A stretch of 64,000 bases of DNA from SHZI01 sp041396045 (GCA_041396045.1 JAWKZI010000014.1:1-64000); one strand, 5' to 3'; positions 8,743-17,565 are shown, counted from the stretch's first letter. The notes: a model not told the origin generated them from the letters alone. Program-made: numbers and translations.

Positions 8743-10010
8743 GCACCGCACGCACAGGCACGGTCGGCACCAGAGGGAGCCGATCTGCCCGGTTCATCGA
8801 CTGGATCGACGAGCGCTTCCCGCTTACGGCGATGATGAAGGAGCACGTCACCGAGTATTACGCCGCCAAGAATTTCAACTTCTGGTACGTGTTCGGCGTA
8901 CTGGCGCTGGTGGTACTGGTTCTCCAGTTTGTGACCGGCATCTTCCTGACGATGAACTACAAACCTTCCGCCGATGGTGCCTTTACTTCCGTCGAGTACA
9001 TCATGCGGGAGGTCGATTGGGGCTGGCTGATCCGGTACATGCACTCCACCGGCGCGTCGATGTTCTTCGTCGTGGTCTACCTGCACATGTTCCGGGCCCT
9101 GATGTACGGCTCTTACAAGACACCGCGCGAATTGTTGTGGGTCGTCGGCATGCTCATATACCTGGCACTGATGGCGGAGGCCTTCATGGGCTATCTGCTG
9201 CCCTGGGGACAAATGTCGTACTGGGGTGCCCAGGTCATCGTTTCGCTGTTCGGTGCGATTCCGGTAGTTGGCTCCGGCCTCGTGGAATGGATCCGCGGTG
9301 ACTATTTCATTTCCGACATCACTCTGAACCGCTTCTTTGCCCTGCACGTGACTGCTGTACCGCTAGCCCTGCTGCTGCTGGTCGTTGTGCACATTCTCGC
9401 CCTGCACACTACCGGTTCGCTGAACCCGGACGGCATCGAAATCAAGGAAAAGAAGGGTGCAGACGGCATCCCGCTGGACGGTGTGGCCTTCCACCCGTAT
9501 CACACCTCGAAGGATCTTGTGGCAATCATCATTTTTGCGATCGTGTTTGCCGCTGTGGTGTTTTTTGCGCCGGAGATGGGCGGATTCTTCCTGGAGCATG
9601 CGAATTTCGAGCCGGCCAACATGCTGAAGACGCCGGAACACATTGCGCCTGTCTGGTATTTCACGCCCTTCTACGCAATTCTGCGCGCCGTGCCGAGCAA
9701 AGGCTGGGGTGCGTTTCTGATGTTCCTGGCCATCGTCCTGCTGTTTTTCCTGCCGTGGCTTGATCGCTGCAAGGTCAAGTCAATTCGCTACCGCGGCTGG
9801 CAGTACAAGGCAGCGCTGGCAATGTTCACGGTAAGCTTCATCGCGCTGGGGTACCTGGGACTGCAGCCGGCAACCGAGAAGCTGTACGTTTATGCCGCCC
9901 GGTTCTTTGCGGTCCTTTACTTCGGATTCTTCCTGCTGATGCCTCTGTATACATCACGGGAACGGACCAAACCGGTCCCGGAACGCGTCGTTTACCATGG
10001 GCACGAGTAG
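8739..10010 (+). CDS. petB: Ubiquinol-cytochrome c reductase cytochrome b subunit
   Basis: Membrane core of the bc1 complex holding haems bL and bH and both quinone sites. 423 residues from the ATG at 8739. Eight or so membrane helices are visible, with the paired haem-ligand histidines in the YMHSTGASMFFVVVYLHMFR region and in FFALHVTAVPLALLLLVVVH. The PEWY-equivalent quinol-oxidation motif reads APVWYF, so the glutamate position should be examined. It is intact, unlike its neighbour petA. The stop overlaps or nearly abuts petC. Confidence 0.97.
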   Translation: MSTARTGTVGTRGSRSARFIDWIDERFPLTAMMKEHVTEYYAAKNFNFWYVFGVLALVVLVLQFVTGIFLTMNYKPSADGAFTSVEYIMREVDWGWLIRYMHSTGASMFFVVVYLHMFRALMYGSYKTPRELLWVVGMLIYLALMAEAFMGYLLPWGQMSYWGAQVIVSLFGAIPVVGSGLVEWIRGDYFISDITLNRFFALHVTAVPLALLLLVVVHILALHTTGSLNPDGIEIKEKKGADGIPLDGVAFHPYHTSKDLVAIIIFAIVFAAVVFFAPEMGGFFLEHANFEPANMLKTPEHIAPVWYFTPFYAILRAVPSKGWGAFLMFLAIVLLFFLPWLDRCKVKSIRYRGWQYKAALAMFTVSFIALGYLGLQPATEKLYVYAARFFAVLYFGFFLLMPLYTSRERTKPVPERVVYHGHE

Positions 10011-10017
10011 GTTTTTC

Positions 10018-10797
10018 ATGGACAGGCAATCAGTCGATCACCACTCCGTCATCTGGCACTCCGTCACCTGGCTACTGGCCATCTGGCTGGGCATTTCAAC
10101 GCCGGTGCTGGCCTCCGAAGGCGGAGCAGGTCCGCTGGCGTTTGCCAACAACGATGTGGCGAATATCGCATCCCTGCAGCGGGGCGTTCGCAACTTCGTC
10201 AACTATTGCCAGGGCTGCCATTCGGCCAAATACGTGCGTTACAACCAGTTGGCGCGCGATCTCGACATGAGCGAGGATCAGGTCATCAAGAACCTGATGT
10301 TTGCTGCGGCAAAGCCGACCGAGACCATGGAAATCGCGATGCGGTCGGCGGATGCCCAGCGCTGGTTCGGCCAGGCACCACCTGATCTTTCACTGATGGC
10401 CAGGGCCAAGGGCGCGGACTACATCTACAACTTTCTGCGCACTTTCTATCTGGACCCCTCGCGGCCGAACGGCGTCAACAACCTGATTCTGCCGAATGCC
10501 AGCATGCCCCACGTATTGTGGGAGCTTCAGGGTTTGCAGAAGGCCGAATACAAGGAAGTCGAGCACGATGGCGCCCAGCATGAGGTGTTCAGCAAGTTTG
10601 AGCAGGTGTCACCGGGAAGCCTGTCACCCGAGAAGTACGACGAGTTCGTGCGCGATACGGTCAATTTTCTCGCCTACATTGCCGAACCCATGAAGCTTGA
10701 GCGGCAGCGTATCGGTATTCTGGTTATTGCCTTTCTGCTGGTCTTTGCGTTGTTTGCCTACCTGCTGAAACTCGAAATCTGGAAGGACGTCAAATAG
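10018..10797 (+). CDS. petC: Ubiquinol-cytochrome c reductase cytochrome c1
   Basis: Cytochrome c1 of the bc1 complex, passing electrons to soluble cytochrome c in the periplasm. It has an N-terminal signal segment (SVTWLLAIWLGISTPVLAS), a haem-attachment motif CQGCH in VNYCQGCHSAKYVRYNQLA, a distal methionine candidate within NASMPHVLWELQ, and a C-terminal membrane anchor (RIGILVIAFLLVFALFAYLL) ending KLEIWKDVK. 259 residues from the ATG at 10018; an in-frame ATG at 9997 overlaps petB. It is immediately followed by sspA with no intergenic base. Confidence 0.96.
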   Translation: MDRQSVDHHSVIWHSVTWLLAIWLGISTPVLASEGGAGPLAFANNDVANIASLQRGVRNFVNYCQGCHSAKYVRYNQLARDLDMSEDQVIKNLMFAAAKPTETMEIAMRSADAQRWFGQAPPDLSLMARAKGADYIYNFLRTFYLDPSRPNGVNNLILPNASMPHVLWELQGLQKAEYKEVEHDGAQHEVFSKFEQVSPGSLSPEKYDEFVRDTVNFLAYIAEPMKLERQRIGILVIAFLLVFALFAYLLKLEIWKDVK

Positions 10798-11451
10798 GTG
10801 TCTGACGACTGGAACAGTTTTGGCAGCGGACCTGCCAGGCGGGCTGCGATGACCCTCTATTCAAATCCAACAGCGCTGCACAGCCACCGTGCGCGAATCG
10901 TGCTGGCCGAGAAGGGCATCATCATTGATATCGTTCCGGTAGAGGGTGACAGCCTTCCGGAGGATTTGCAGGACCTCAACCCCTACAACAGTACACCGAC
11001 CTTGCTGGACCGCGATCTGGTCCTGTACGACTCCCGGGTGATCATGGAGTATCTGGACGAACGCTTCCCGCACCCGCCGCTGATGCCCGTTGATCCGGTC
11101 AGTCGGGCGCAGGTCCGTCTGGCATTGTTTCGCGTGGAGAAAGACTGGTACACGATGGCTGGTGAATGCGAGGCACAGCCGGACGGCAAGCAAGGCGCGC
11201 AGGCGCGAAAGGTACTGAAGGAAAGCCTGATATCCAGTGCCGATGTCTTTGCGGCCAAGCGCTTTTTCCTGAGTGATGAATTTTCACTGGTAGATGCCAG
11301 CGTCGCTGCACTGTTGTGGCGACTGCCGGTTTACGGCATCGAATTGAGCGGGACGGGTGCCCAGCCTATCCGGCGCTACATGGATGCCATCTTTGCCCGG
11401 CGGCCGTTCCAGGACAGCCTGACCGAGGCCGAACTGGAGATGAGACAGTAG
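10798..11451 (+). CDS. sspA: Stringent starvation protein A
   Basis: Glutathione-S-transferase-fold protein that binds sigma-70 RNA polymerase in enterics and supports stress survival. 217 residues starting from a GTG directly after the petC stop. A later in-frame ATG at 10849 (MTLYSNPTALHSHRARIVLA) begins the conserved thioredoxin-like domain, so the true start is uncertain. Family features include the NSTPTLLDRDLVLYDSRVIM segment and the PHPP motif in DERFPHPPLMPVDP, which is important for SspA function. The petABC-sspAB order is typical of gamma- and betaproteobacteria. Confidence 0.95.
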   Translation: MSDDWNSFGSGPARRAAMTLYSNPTALHSHRARIVLAEKGIIIDIVPVEGDSLPEDLQDLNPYNSTPTLLDRDLVLYDSRVIMEYLDERFPHPPLMPVDPVSRAQVRLALFRVEKDWYTMAGECEAQPDGKQGAQARKVLKESLISSADVFAAKRFFLSDEFSLVDASVAALLWRLPVYGIELSGTGAQPIRRYMDAIFARRPFQDSLTEAELEMRQ

Positions 11452-11885
11452 CTGCTCCCAAGCGGCCGTATCTGCTGCGGGCCCTCCACCAGTGGATGAT
11501 TGACAACAACCAGACCCCTCATCTGGTCGTTGATGCGACCCAGCCAGGCGTTGCGGTTCCCGAGCAGCACATTCAGGACGGCAAGATTGTGCTCAACATC
11601 AGTTACTCGGCCACTACGCGCCTGGAGTTGGCGAACGAGGCAGTCAGCTTCGATGCCCGCTTTGCCGGCGTCTCGCGGTCCGTCTACGTGCCGTTGCAGG
11701 CCGTGCTGGGCATTTATGCCCGCGAAACCGGCGAAGGCCTGGTGTTTCCCGTGGACGAATACACTACAGCCGATGAAGCCGACGCGACTGACGGCACATC
11801 GTCCGGGCCGACCGGTGCCAGCAACGAGCCACCCGACAAGCCACCCCCGCCCGCCGGCCGTCCCTCCCTGAAGATCGTCAAGTAG
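11448..11885 (+). CDS. sspB: ClpXP protease specificity-enhancing factor SspB, start unclear
   Basis: Adaptor that delivers ssrA-tagged proteins to ClpXP. The N-terminal domain is clear (KRPYLLRALHQWMIDNNQTP, HLVVDATQPGVAVPEQHIQDG, LNISYSATTRLELANE), followed by an acidic, Pro-rich linker and a short terminal SLKIVK resembling the ClpX-binding tail. No standard start codon lies in this frame near the expected beginning. ATGAGACAGTA at 11440 would give a proper start if two bases were spurious, so an indel at the sspA/sspB junction is likely. The coordinate given is where the family-like frame begins. Confidence 0.88.
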   Translation, partial: VAAPKRPYLLRALHQWMIDNNQTPHLVVDATQPGVAVPEQHIQDGKIVLNISYSATTRLELANEAVSFDARFAGVSRSVYVPLQAVLGIYARETGEGLVFPVDEYTTADEADATDGTSSGPTGASNEPPDKPPPPAGRPSLKIVK

Positions 11886-11897
11886 GCTCCCGTAGCC

Positions 11898-12563
11898 CTA
11901 GTCGAACAGCGCAGAGTCGATCCCGTCGCACAGGCAGTGAATCACCAAAAGGTGTACTTCCTGAATTCGCGCCGTGCGATCCGCCGGAACCCGGATCTCC
12001 ACATCGCCGTCGCGCAGGACGCCAGCGATCTGCCCGCCATTGCGACCGGTGAGGGCAATTACGGCCATCTGCCGTTCGTGTGCCGCGTGAATGGCGGTCA
12101 CCACATTGGGCGAGTTTCCGGATGTGGAGATAGCCAGCAAGACATCTCCGGCACGACCCAAAGCCAATATCTGCTTCGAGAAGACCTGTTCGTAGGCGTA
12201 ATCATTGGCAATGGATGTAAGAGTGGAGGTGTCGGTGGACAGGGCCATCGCAGCCAGACCTGGTCGGTCCCGCTCAAAGCGGTTGAGCAGCTCAGCCGAA
12301 AAGTGCTGGGCGTCCCCCGCAGATCCCCCATTGCCACAGCTCAAAACCTTGTTGCCGCTGCGAAGTGCATGCGCCAGGACGGCAATAGCCTCGGCAACGG
12401 GTGCAACGAGCACGGACCTGGCGGCCTGTTTGGTCGCCATGCTTTCATCAAAGTGTGCGGTTATCGCGTCCATCAGGGGCTGGGCCGCGGTCTGGGCTGG
12501 GGTTTTGGCGATGGACATCAGCTTCTCCGGTTCGGCACCGACAGGGGCCAACTTGGTGTCCAT
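11898..12563 (-). CDS. diaA: SIS-domain protein DiaA / phosphoheptose isomerase-like
   Basis: 221 residues of a GmhA-type SIS domain: SCGNGGSAGDAQHFSAELLN, ALSTDTSTLTSIANDYAYEQ and AISTSGNSPNVVTAIHAA are present. The sequence could be sedoheptulose-7-phosphate isomerase (GmhA) or DiaA, the DnaA-binding initiation factor. Location immediately after yraN and lpoA matches the enteric yraM-yraN-diaA order, so DiaA is preferred. It has a longer N-terminus (about 15 residues) if the ATG at 12563 is used; MSIAKTPAQ at residue 16 is an alternative start. Convergent with sspB, with 12 bases between them. Confidence 0.85.
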   Translation of the reverse strand: MDTKLAPVGAEPEKLMSIAKTPAQTAAQPLMDAITAHFDESMATKQAARSVLVAPVAEAIAVLAHALRSGNKVLSCGNGGSAGDAQHFSAELLNRFERDRPGLAAMALSTDTSTLTSIANDYAYEQVFSKQILALGRAGDVLLAISTSGNSPNVVTAIHAAHERQMAVIALTGRNGGQIAGVLRDGDVEIRVPADRTARIQEVHLLVIHCLCDGIDSALFD

Positions 12564-12577
12564 GATACGGTCAGTGT

Positions 12578-12967
12578 TCAGTTTCCGGCCATGTCATCCA
12601 GTGAGAATGCCGCCCGGTGCCAGCGTATTTCGGGTGCCGCAAGTTCACCCAGAACCTCGAGCACATCGAAGCGCACGGGCCACTGCGCATACTGCCGGTG
12701 GCGCAACAGGTAGTAGCGGGTAGCACCAATCAGCCGACGTTGCTTGTATCGGTCGACTGTGGCCGCGGGCTGAATCCGCCGTGCATCGCGGCGTGCGCGC
12801 ACCTCGACTACCACCAGGATACGACCGTCACGCAGGACCAGATCAAGTTCGCCAAATCGAGCGCGGAAGTTTGCTGTCAGCAGTTGCAGTCCCTGGTTGC
12901 CCAGGTAGCGGGCGGCGAGGGCTTCCGCTGCCTTGCCATGGCGCAGATGAGCCGCGACAGGCTTCAA
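12578..12967 (-). CDS. yraN: UPF0102 family YraN endonuclease-like protein
   Basis: 129 residues of a YraN/UPF0102 domain, a restriction-endonuclease-like fold of unknown cellular role. Conserved stretches include HLRHGKAAEALAARYL, GLQLLTANFRARFGELDLV and VVVEVRARRDAR, carrying the E-x-D and E-V-R residues of the family's putative active site, then VDRYKQRRLIGATRYYL. The only good start is a TTG at 12967, which overlaps the lpoA stop codon. This makes it likely that translation is coupled to lpoA. Followed by diaA 14 bases later. Confidence 0.93.
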   Translation of the reverse strand: MKPVAAHLRHGKAAEALAARYLGNQGLQLLTANFRARFGELDLVLRDGRILVVVEVRARRDARRIQPAATVDRYKQRRLIGATRYYLLRHRQYAQWPVRFDVLEVLGELAAPEIRWHRAAFSLDDMAGN

Positions 12968-14361
12968 AAGCCGCCGGCTTCGGACCCACCAAAGGTGCCG
13001 ACTGCCGGCAACGGCATGATTCGGCCATCGCGGATCTCGGCAAATACCAGTCGGCGATGAATGCGACCGGTGGAATCGGCATACAGCACACCGGTGCTCC
13101 CGGGAATTTCTCCGGTCAGGAAGGGGCCTGGATAGGCCTGGCTCTGGATAGTTGGCAGCAGGCGGTAAGCGTCGTATCCCAGTGCATACAGTCGGGACAG
13201 CGCAAGGGCACCACGGCCCCAATGCAGGGTTATGCCGTTCTTGACGAGGGACGCACGACCATCGGGTGCAATTATCCAGGGGCCATCCGGAAAGACCACG
13301 CCATTTAGATCGCGGGCATCCCCGGCGTTATCTTCCCAGACAGCAGAAGTGCTGTAGGTCGGCAGGTCGCCGCCGCCGAAAAACTTCAACTGGGGCACAA
13401 GCTGCCTGCCGTTGCTGCTGTTGGTGGCCAGAAATATAAGGTCAACATCCTGCCGGTGTCCCGGGCCCAAATTGACCTTTTCGCCCGGATTCGCGCCTGA
13501 GGCGGCAATCCCGGACATTGGCTCGGTCGTGCGGAGCAGGCTCCGGATCGGCGCAGAGTAGTCCGGCGCCCCGGGCAGATAAGTACGCACTTCCACAACG
13601 GTACCGCCCCGCGCTACAAACTCGTTGCTGAAGGCGTCGAGCAGCCGTTGGCCCCATTCACTGGCCGGGACCAGAACCGCAGCGCGGCGCTGACCGAGCG
13701 CAACCGCGCGTTGCGCAACTTCCCGGGCTTCGTCTTCCGGTGCCAGCCCGAACTGCCAGATACTGCCGACACCGGCGTCGCTGTCTGACAGATTGTTAAG
13801 CGCCAGAATGGGCATCTGGCCGAATGCGGAGGTGGTGGCGTCCCGGGTCAAGTCGCCAGCGCCATTGCCGAACAGTCCCTTGGTCATTTCTGCGGCCAGC
13901 GGCGCAATCGCCTCGACCGACTCCTTCAGCAAAGGCCCCACCAGCACACTCGCCCCGGCGTCCGATGCCTGTTGCCAGGCTTGAGAGGCACTCATCGCGG
14001 CCTCATCAATCATCATGATCTGCACGCGTCCACCCGACGGGGCCTCCAGATGGGCGGCGATGAATCCGTCGCGGACTGCTTCGCCAAGCGCTTGTTGACG
14101 ACCTGACAATGGCACCAGCAGTGCGACCAGTGGCAGCGTGCGGGCGGGAGTTACAGAAAATGCTGTGGAGGGGGTTGCGGTCTGGTTTGAGGTTCTTGAG
14201 CCGTGGCCGCTGGCACCTTGCCTGCCGTGCTGGTCGCCGGTCTGCCGGACCTCGGTGTGCGGCACAGTCCCGTTACCCGCATCGACCGTATTTTCCACCG
14301 GTTGCAGTGGCTGGCACGCTGCTCCGACAATGACTGCCATGAGCGACAAGGCAAGCAGCAC
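12964..14361 (-). CDS. lpoA: Penicillin-binding protein activator LpoA-like lipoprotein
   Basis: Outer-membrane lipoprotein that, in enterics, reaches through the periplasm to stimulate PBP1a. A hydrophobic signal segment VLLALSLMAVIVGAAC ends at a lipidatable cysteine (residue 16 from the GTG at 14361). It is followed by a low-complexity linker and a periplasmic-binding-like domain: LPLVALLVPLSGRQQALGEAVR (read as two halves), VLVGPLLKESVEAIAPLAA, ILALNNLSD. The C-terminus ends in a Gly-rich FGGSEAGGF. The N-terminal TPR part of E. coli LpoA is absent, as in many non-enteric homologues. The reading frame is open further upstream to 14667, but that stretch is antisense to rsmI and non-family. 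Start overlaps that of rsmI. Confidence 0.88.
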   Translation of the reverse strand: MLLALSLMAVIVGAACQPLQPVENTVDAGNGTVPHTEVRQTGDQHGRQGASGHGSRTSNQTATPSTAFSVTPARTLPLVALLVPLSGRQQALGEAVRDGFIAAHLEAPSGGRVQIMMIDEAAMSASQAWQQASDAGASVLVGPLLKESVEAIAPLAAEMTKGLFGNGAGDLTRDATTSAFGQMPILALNNLSDSDAGVGSIWQFGLAPEDEAREVAQRAVALGQRRAAVLVPASEWGQRLLDAFSNEFVARGGTVVEVRTYLPGAPDYSAPIRSLLRTTEPMSGIAASGANPGEKVNLGPGHRQDVDLIFLATNSSNGRQLVPQLKFFGGGDLPTYSTSAVWEDNAGDARDLNGVVFPDGPWIIAPDGRASLVKNGITLHWGRGALALSRLYALGYDAYRLLPTIQSQAYPGPFLTGEIPGSTGVLYADSTGRIHRRLVFAEIRDGRIMPLPAVGTFGGSEAGGF

Positions 14362-15271
14362 GGATCCGGGCCATGCAGAAGCCGACGAGCGCGATCGCCG
14401 CGCGGTCGTGCAGTCCGGCACGCTGTATGTAGTGGCAACGCCGATTGGCAACATGGGCGACCTGAGTCCGCGTGCTGGCGAGGTACTGGCTACCGCCGCA
14501 CTGATTGCGGCCGAGGATACCCGGCACACCGGGCAATTGCTATTGAGAATTGGCATTTCCAGGCCGCTTGTATCCCTGCACGAACACAACGAAGCAGGCC
14601 GCATCGACGAGATTGTGGCTCGCCTGCGGGCCGGTGACAGCGTGGCGCTGGTGAGTGACGCAGGCACACCACTGATCAGCGATCCGGGCTACCGGCTGCT
14701 GGCTGCGATCCGCGCGGCAGATCTGCCGGTCAGTCCCGTGCCAGGCCCGTGTGCGGCTGTTGCTGCATTGTCCGTCGCCGGGTTGCCGACCGATCGCTTT
14801 CACTTCGAGGGGTTCCTGCCGGCGCGATCCGGTGCCAGTGCTGCTCGCCTGAAGGCTCTGGCCGGGCGCGACGAAACGCTGGTGTTTTACGAATCCGCGA
14901 GCCGGATCGCCGAAACCCTGGGTGATGCGATTGATAACCTGGGCGCGGAGCGGGCGGCGGCGGTATGCCGTGAACTGACCAAGCTGCACGAGACCATCTA
15001 TCGCGGCACGCTCGCCGAAGTCAGAGCAGCCGTGCTTGCCGATCCGGGCGGAGGTCGCGGCGAGTGTACGTGGCTGGTGGCCGGCAACACCAAGGTGGCG
15101 ACAGTCGACGAGGTGGAACTTGCCCGTGTTGTGGGCATTCTGGCGGCGGAGTTGCCGGCCTCGCAGGCAGCCGGTCTGGCCGCGAAGTTGACGGGAGCCC
15201 CTCGCAAGGCTGCCTACCGGCTGGCGAGTGGCAGGGATCACATGTCTGAATCTGGTGAGCCACCAGCCTAG
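14339..15271 (+). CDS. rsmI: 16S rRNA (cytidine-1402-2'-O)-methyltransferase RsmI
   Basis: Methylates C1402 of 16S rRNA in the P site, with SAM as donor. 310 residues: TLYVVATPIGNMGDLSPRA at the N-terminus, then AAEDTRHTGQLL, SLHEHNE, LVSDAGTPLISDPGYRLL and VPGPCAAVAALSVAGLPTD are all hallmark tetrapyrrole-methylase-fold motifs. The start ATG at 14339 is chosen because the conserved core begins about 30 residues later; an in-frame ATG lies at 14330. Divergent from lpoA, with the two 5' ends overlapping by about 20-30 bases. Convergent with an aldehyde dehydrogenase gene. Confidence 0.95.
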   Translation: MSDKASSTDPGHAEADERDRRAVVQSGTLYVVATPIGNMGDLSPRAGEVLATAALIAAEDTRHTGQLLLRIGISRPLVSLHEHNEAGRIDEIVARLRAGDSVALVSDAGTPLISDPGYRLLAAIRAADLPVSPVPGPCAAVAALSVAGLPTDRFHFEGFLPARSGASAARLKALAGRDETLVFYESASRIAETLGDAIDNLGAERAAAVCRELTKLHETIYRGTLAEVRAAVLADPGGGRGECTWLVAGNTKVATVDEVELARVVGILAAELPASQAAGLAAKLTGAPRKAAYRLASGRDHMSESGEPPA

Positions 15272-15310
15272 GCTGGCCCTCGCCGCCAGTCAGTCAGGCG
15301 GCGCAACCTT

Positions 15311-16807
15311 CTATGGCGGTCCAAACGCCGGCAGTGGCATGGCTCGCAGCGGTATCGAGATGGTTTTTTCCTCGGTGAAAGCTGTGCGGCTCCATTCGCC
15401 ACCGGCTCTGCCGACGCCTGATGACTTGCAGCCGCCGAAGGGTGCACGCAATTCCCGGTGCAGCGTGGTGTTGATCCACACCACACCGCTGCGCAGTCCA
15501 TCGGCTGCAGCCATCGCGGTAGCGAGCTGACTGGTCCATACATAGGCAACCAGCCCGAACCCGGTGCCGTTCGCGAGCTGCAAGGCCTCTTCCAGTTCAT
15601 CGAACACCAGGATTGTCACGAAGGGTCCGAAGATTTCTTCCTGGCAAAGCACGGCGTCATTGCTGGTTGCCAAAGCCACAGTGGGCTCGACGTAGTAGCC
15701 GCGTTCGAAATCAGGATGCCGCCTGCCGCCGGTCAGGATCTCGGCGCCTTCCTGACGCCCGATGGCGGCGTAACGTACTACCCGCTCCAGTTGCCCCCGG
15801 GAAATGAGCGGTCCGATGTCGGTATCAGCCGCCGATGGCGGGCCAACACGCAGCGCCCGAACCCGCGCCACAAACCTGTGAATAAACTCATTGGCGATCG
15901 AGCGCTGCACCAGCAGGCGTGTGCCAGCCAGGCACTGCTGGCCGTTGGCTGAGTAACCGGCAATCACCGCGCCGTGCAACGCCCTGTCCAGATCGGCATC
16001 AGCGAACACGATGTTCGCCGATTTTCCGCCAAGTTCGGTCACCAGCCGCTTCAAGCCCCGACCAGCCGCCGCGCCGATTTCGCGCCCGGTCCCGGTGCCG
16101 CCGGTAAATGCCACCACATCAATGCCCGGATGCGCGACCAGCGCCGCCCCGGTTTCCGATCCGCCACCGTTGACCATGTTGACGACACCATCGGGCAGGC
16201 CTGCTGCCTTGAGGATCTCCATCAGTGGGATGAAGGGCAGCGGCGTCAGCTCCGAGGGCTTTAGTACGCAGCTGTTGCCAAAGGCCAGGGCGCCGGCCAG
16301 CTTCATCGTCGCCAGGGCCAGCGGTGCGTTCCACGGTGCGATCAGCGCTGCGACGCCGGCCGGATCATGGCGTACCACCGACATGAATTTCGGATCCTGG
16401 TGATACACCGCGTCCGGTACCTGACTGATGAACTCGGCAAAGAATTCGAAATTCAATGCGGCACGGGGTACATGGCGCTGGCGTGCCTGGGACAATGGAA
16501 TGCCGACATTCAGGCTCTCGATTGCAGCCAGTTCATCGCCACGCGCCAGAATCAGATCACGAATGCGCAGCAGCACGGCTTTGCAGTCGGCCACACTGCG
16601 CCGCGACCAGGTGCCGGCTTCGAAACTTGCGCGGGCGCTGGCGACGGCGCGATCCACCGAAGCCGCGGAGTCCGACACCAGTTGGCCGAGGGAAGACTCC
16701 GTCACCGGATTGATGAGATCCAGCCGTAGCGCATCCGGGTCGGGTTGTACCCAGGCACCGTCGCGCCAGCCTGTACAGATTTCTTTGGTCATTGCCGTAT
16801 CCGCCAC
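15311..16807 (-). CDS. NAD(P)-dependent aldehyde dehydrogenase
   Basis: 498-residue classical ALDH that oxidises an aldehyde to the carboxylate. Visible motifs: substrate-loop asparagine N160 in IAPWNAPLALATMKLAG, cofactor motif FTGGTGTGREIG, general base E259 in VTELGGKSANIVFADAD, and catalytic C292 in SANGQQCLAGTRLL. The subfamily resembles semialdehyde dehydrogenases of aromatic catabolism, but the substrate cannot be told from sequence alone. It is the last of three same-strand genes after a flavin monooxygenase and a racemase-like enzyme, suggesting a short degradative pathway. ATG at 16792 (MTKEICTGW) is an alternative start. Confidence 0.93.
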   Translation of the reverse strand: MADTAMTKEICTGWRDGAWVQPDPDALRLDLINPVTESSLGQLVSDSAASVDRAVASARASFEAGTWSRRSVADCKAVLLRIRDLILARGDELAAIESLNVGIPLSQARQRHVPRAALNFEFFAEFISQVPDAVYHQDPKFMSVVRHDPAGVAALIAPWNAPLALATMKLAGALAFGNSCVLKPSELTPLPFIPLMEILKAAGLPDGVVNMVNGGGSETGAALVAHPGIDVVAFTGGTGTGREIGAAAGRGLKRLVTELGGKSANIVFADADLDRALHGAVIAGYSANGQQCLAGTRLLVQRSIANEFIHRFVARVRALRVGPPSAADTDIGPLISRGQLERVVRYAAIGRQEGAEILTGGRRHPDFERGYYVEPTVALATSNDAVLCQEEIFGPFVTILVFDELEEALQLANGTGFGLVAYVWTSQLATAMAAADGLRSGVVWINTTLHRELRAPFGGCKSSGVGRAGGEWSRTAFTEEKTISIPLRAMPLPAFGPP

Positions 16808-16862
16808 GGTTAATTTTTCCGGGTCAATTTCATCGAGCCACGTCCGGCATCGCGTCTACCGT

Positions 16863-17552
16863 TCACACCAGCATGGCCAGTACTTCGTCGACGAGAGCCA
16901 GGTTCGAGCTCAGCACCGGTACGCCACTCACGGTCTGCGCCTCATCAATAATCGGCAGCGTCGGCATTCCGGTACCCGACAGCAGTACGGCATCGGCGTC
17001 TACGGCACCCAGTTCGCGGATTGCAGCCAGCGCATCGCTACTGTTCAGTGCATAGATACTCGTGAGGTCGTCAGCATCGCGGATGCGGATCTCCCGGCCG
17101 GCAACCAGTTGTATGCCGCGCGCTTCCCAGAATGTCGTTGCCGCAGCCAGCAGCCAGGGTGGGTAGGGCGCCATCAGTACCACCCGCCTGGCGTTCAGCC
17201 GGTGGAGCCGGCGGGCAATGGCCTCGGTCGCCGTGAGAATCGGAAAGCCGTAGCGTTGTTCCGCGGCGCTTACCAGCCTGCGTTCGGTGTCATGACCCAG
17301 CAGGTAACTCGAGCCGGTGCAGGCGTAGCAGAAGGCGTCGAGTGGCATGCCACCCAGGGTCGCCAGGTACACCGGCAACCGCTGCAGATATTCCATCAGC
17401 CGATCTGGCGGGTTGCTGCTGGCGCTATGCAGCCGTACGGTGACCAACGCCAGGTCAATCGGCACCAGGCGACGAAACTCTGCCTCCACGGTCGGATTGG
17501 CCTGGGGTGTGCCCACGCCGATGCGCCCACGCGTTGCATACTCGCTATCCAT
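16863..17552 (-). CDS. Asp/Glu racemase superfamily enzyme, arylmalonate decarboxylase / maleate isomerase-like
   Basis: 229 residues with the AMDase/maleate-isomerase signature: N-terminal IGVGTPQANPTVEAEF and two symmetrical active-site loops. The first loop reads DAFCYACTGSSYLLG, with C75 and C78. The second reads AVLLSGTGMPTLPIID, with G193 where maleate isomerases and arylmalonate decarboxylase carry the catalytic cysteine. So the pattern is Cys/Gly, the reverse of the Gly/Cys pattern of Bordetella arylmalonate decarboxylase. The reaction cannot be assigned; decarboxylation, isomerisation or racemisation are candidates. It lies 13 bases after the monooxygenase and 55 before the aldehyde dehydrogenase. 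Confidence 0.88.
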   Translation of the reverse strand: MDSEYATRGRIGVGTPQANPTVEAEFRRLVPIDLALVTVRLHSASSNPPDRLMEYLQRLPVYLATLGGMPLDAFCYACTGSSYLLGHDTERRLVSAAEQRYGFPILTATEAIARRLHRLNARRVVLMAPYPPWLLAAATTFWEARGIQLVAGREIRIRDADDLTSIYALNSSDALAAIRELGAVDADAVLLSGTGMPTLPIIDEAQTVSGVPVLSSNLALVDEVLAMLV

Positions 17553-17565
17553 GCCCGTAATCCTC

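Noticed and set aside
14362..14667. N-terminal extension of lpoA to an ATG at 14667
   Set aside because: It would be wholly antisense to rsmI, and its composition (Ser/Arg-rich, no family pattern) is typical of a shadow frame.
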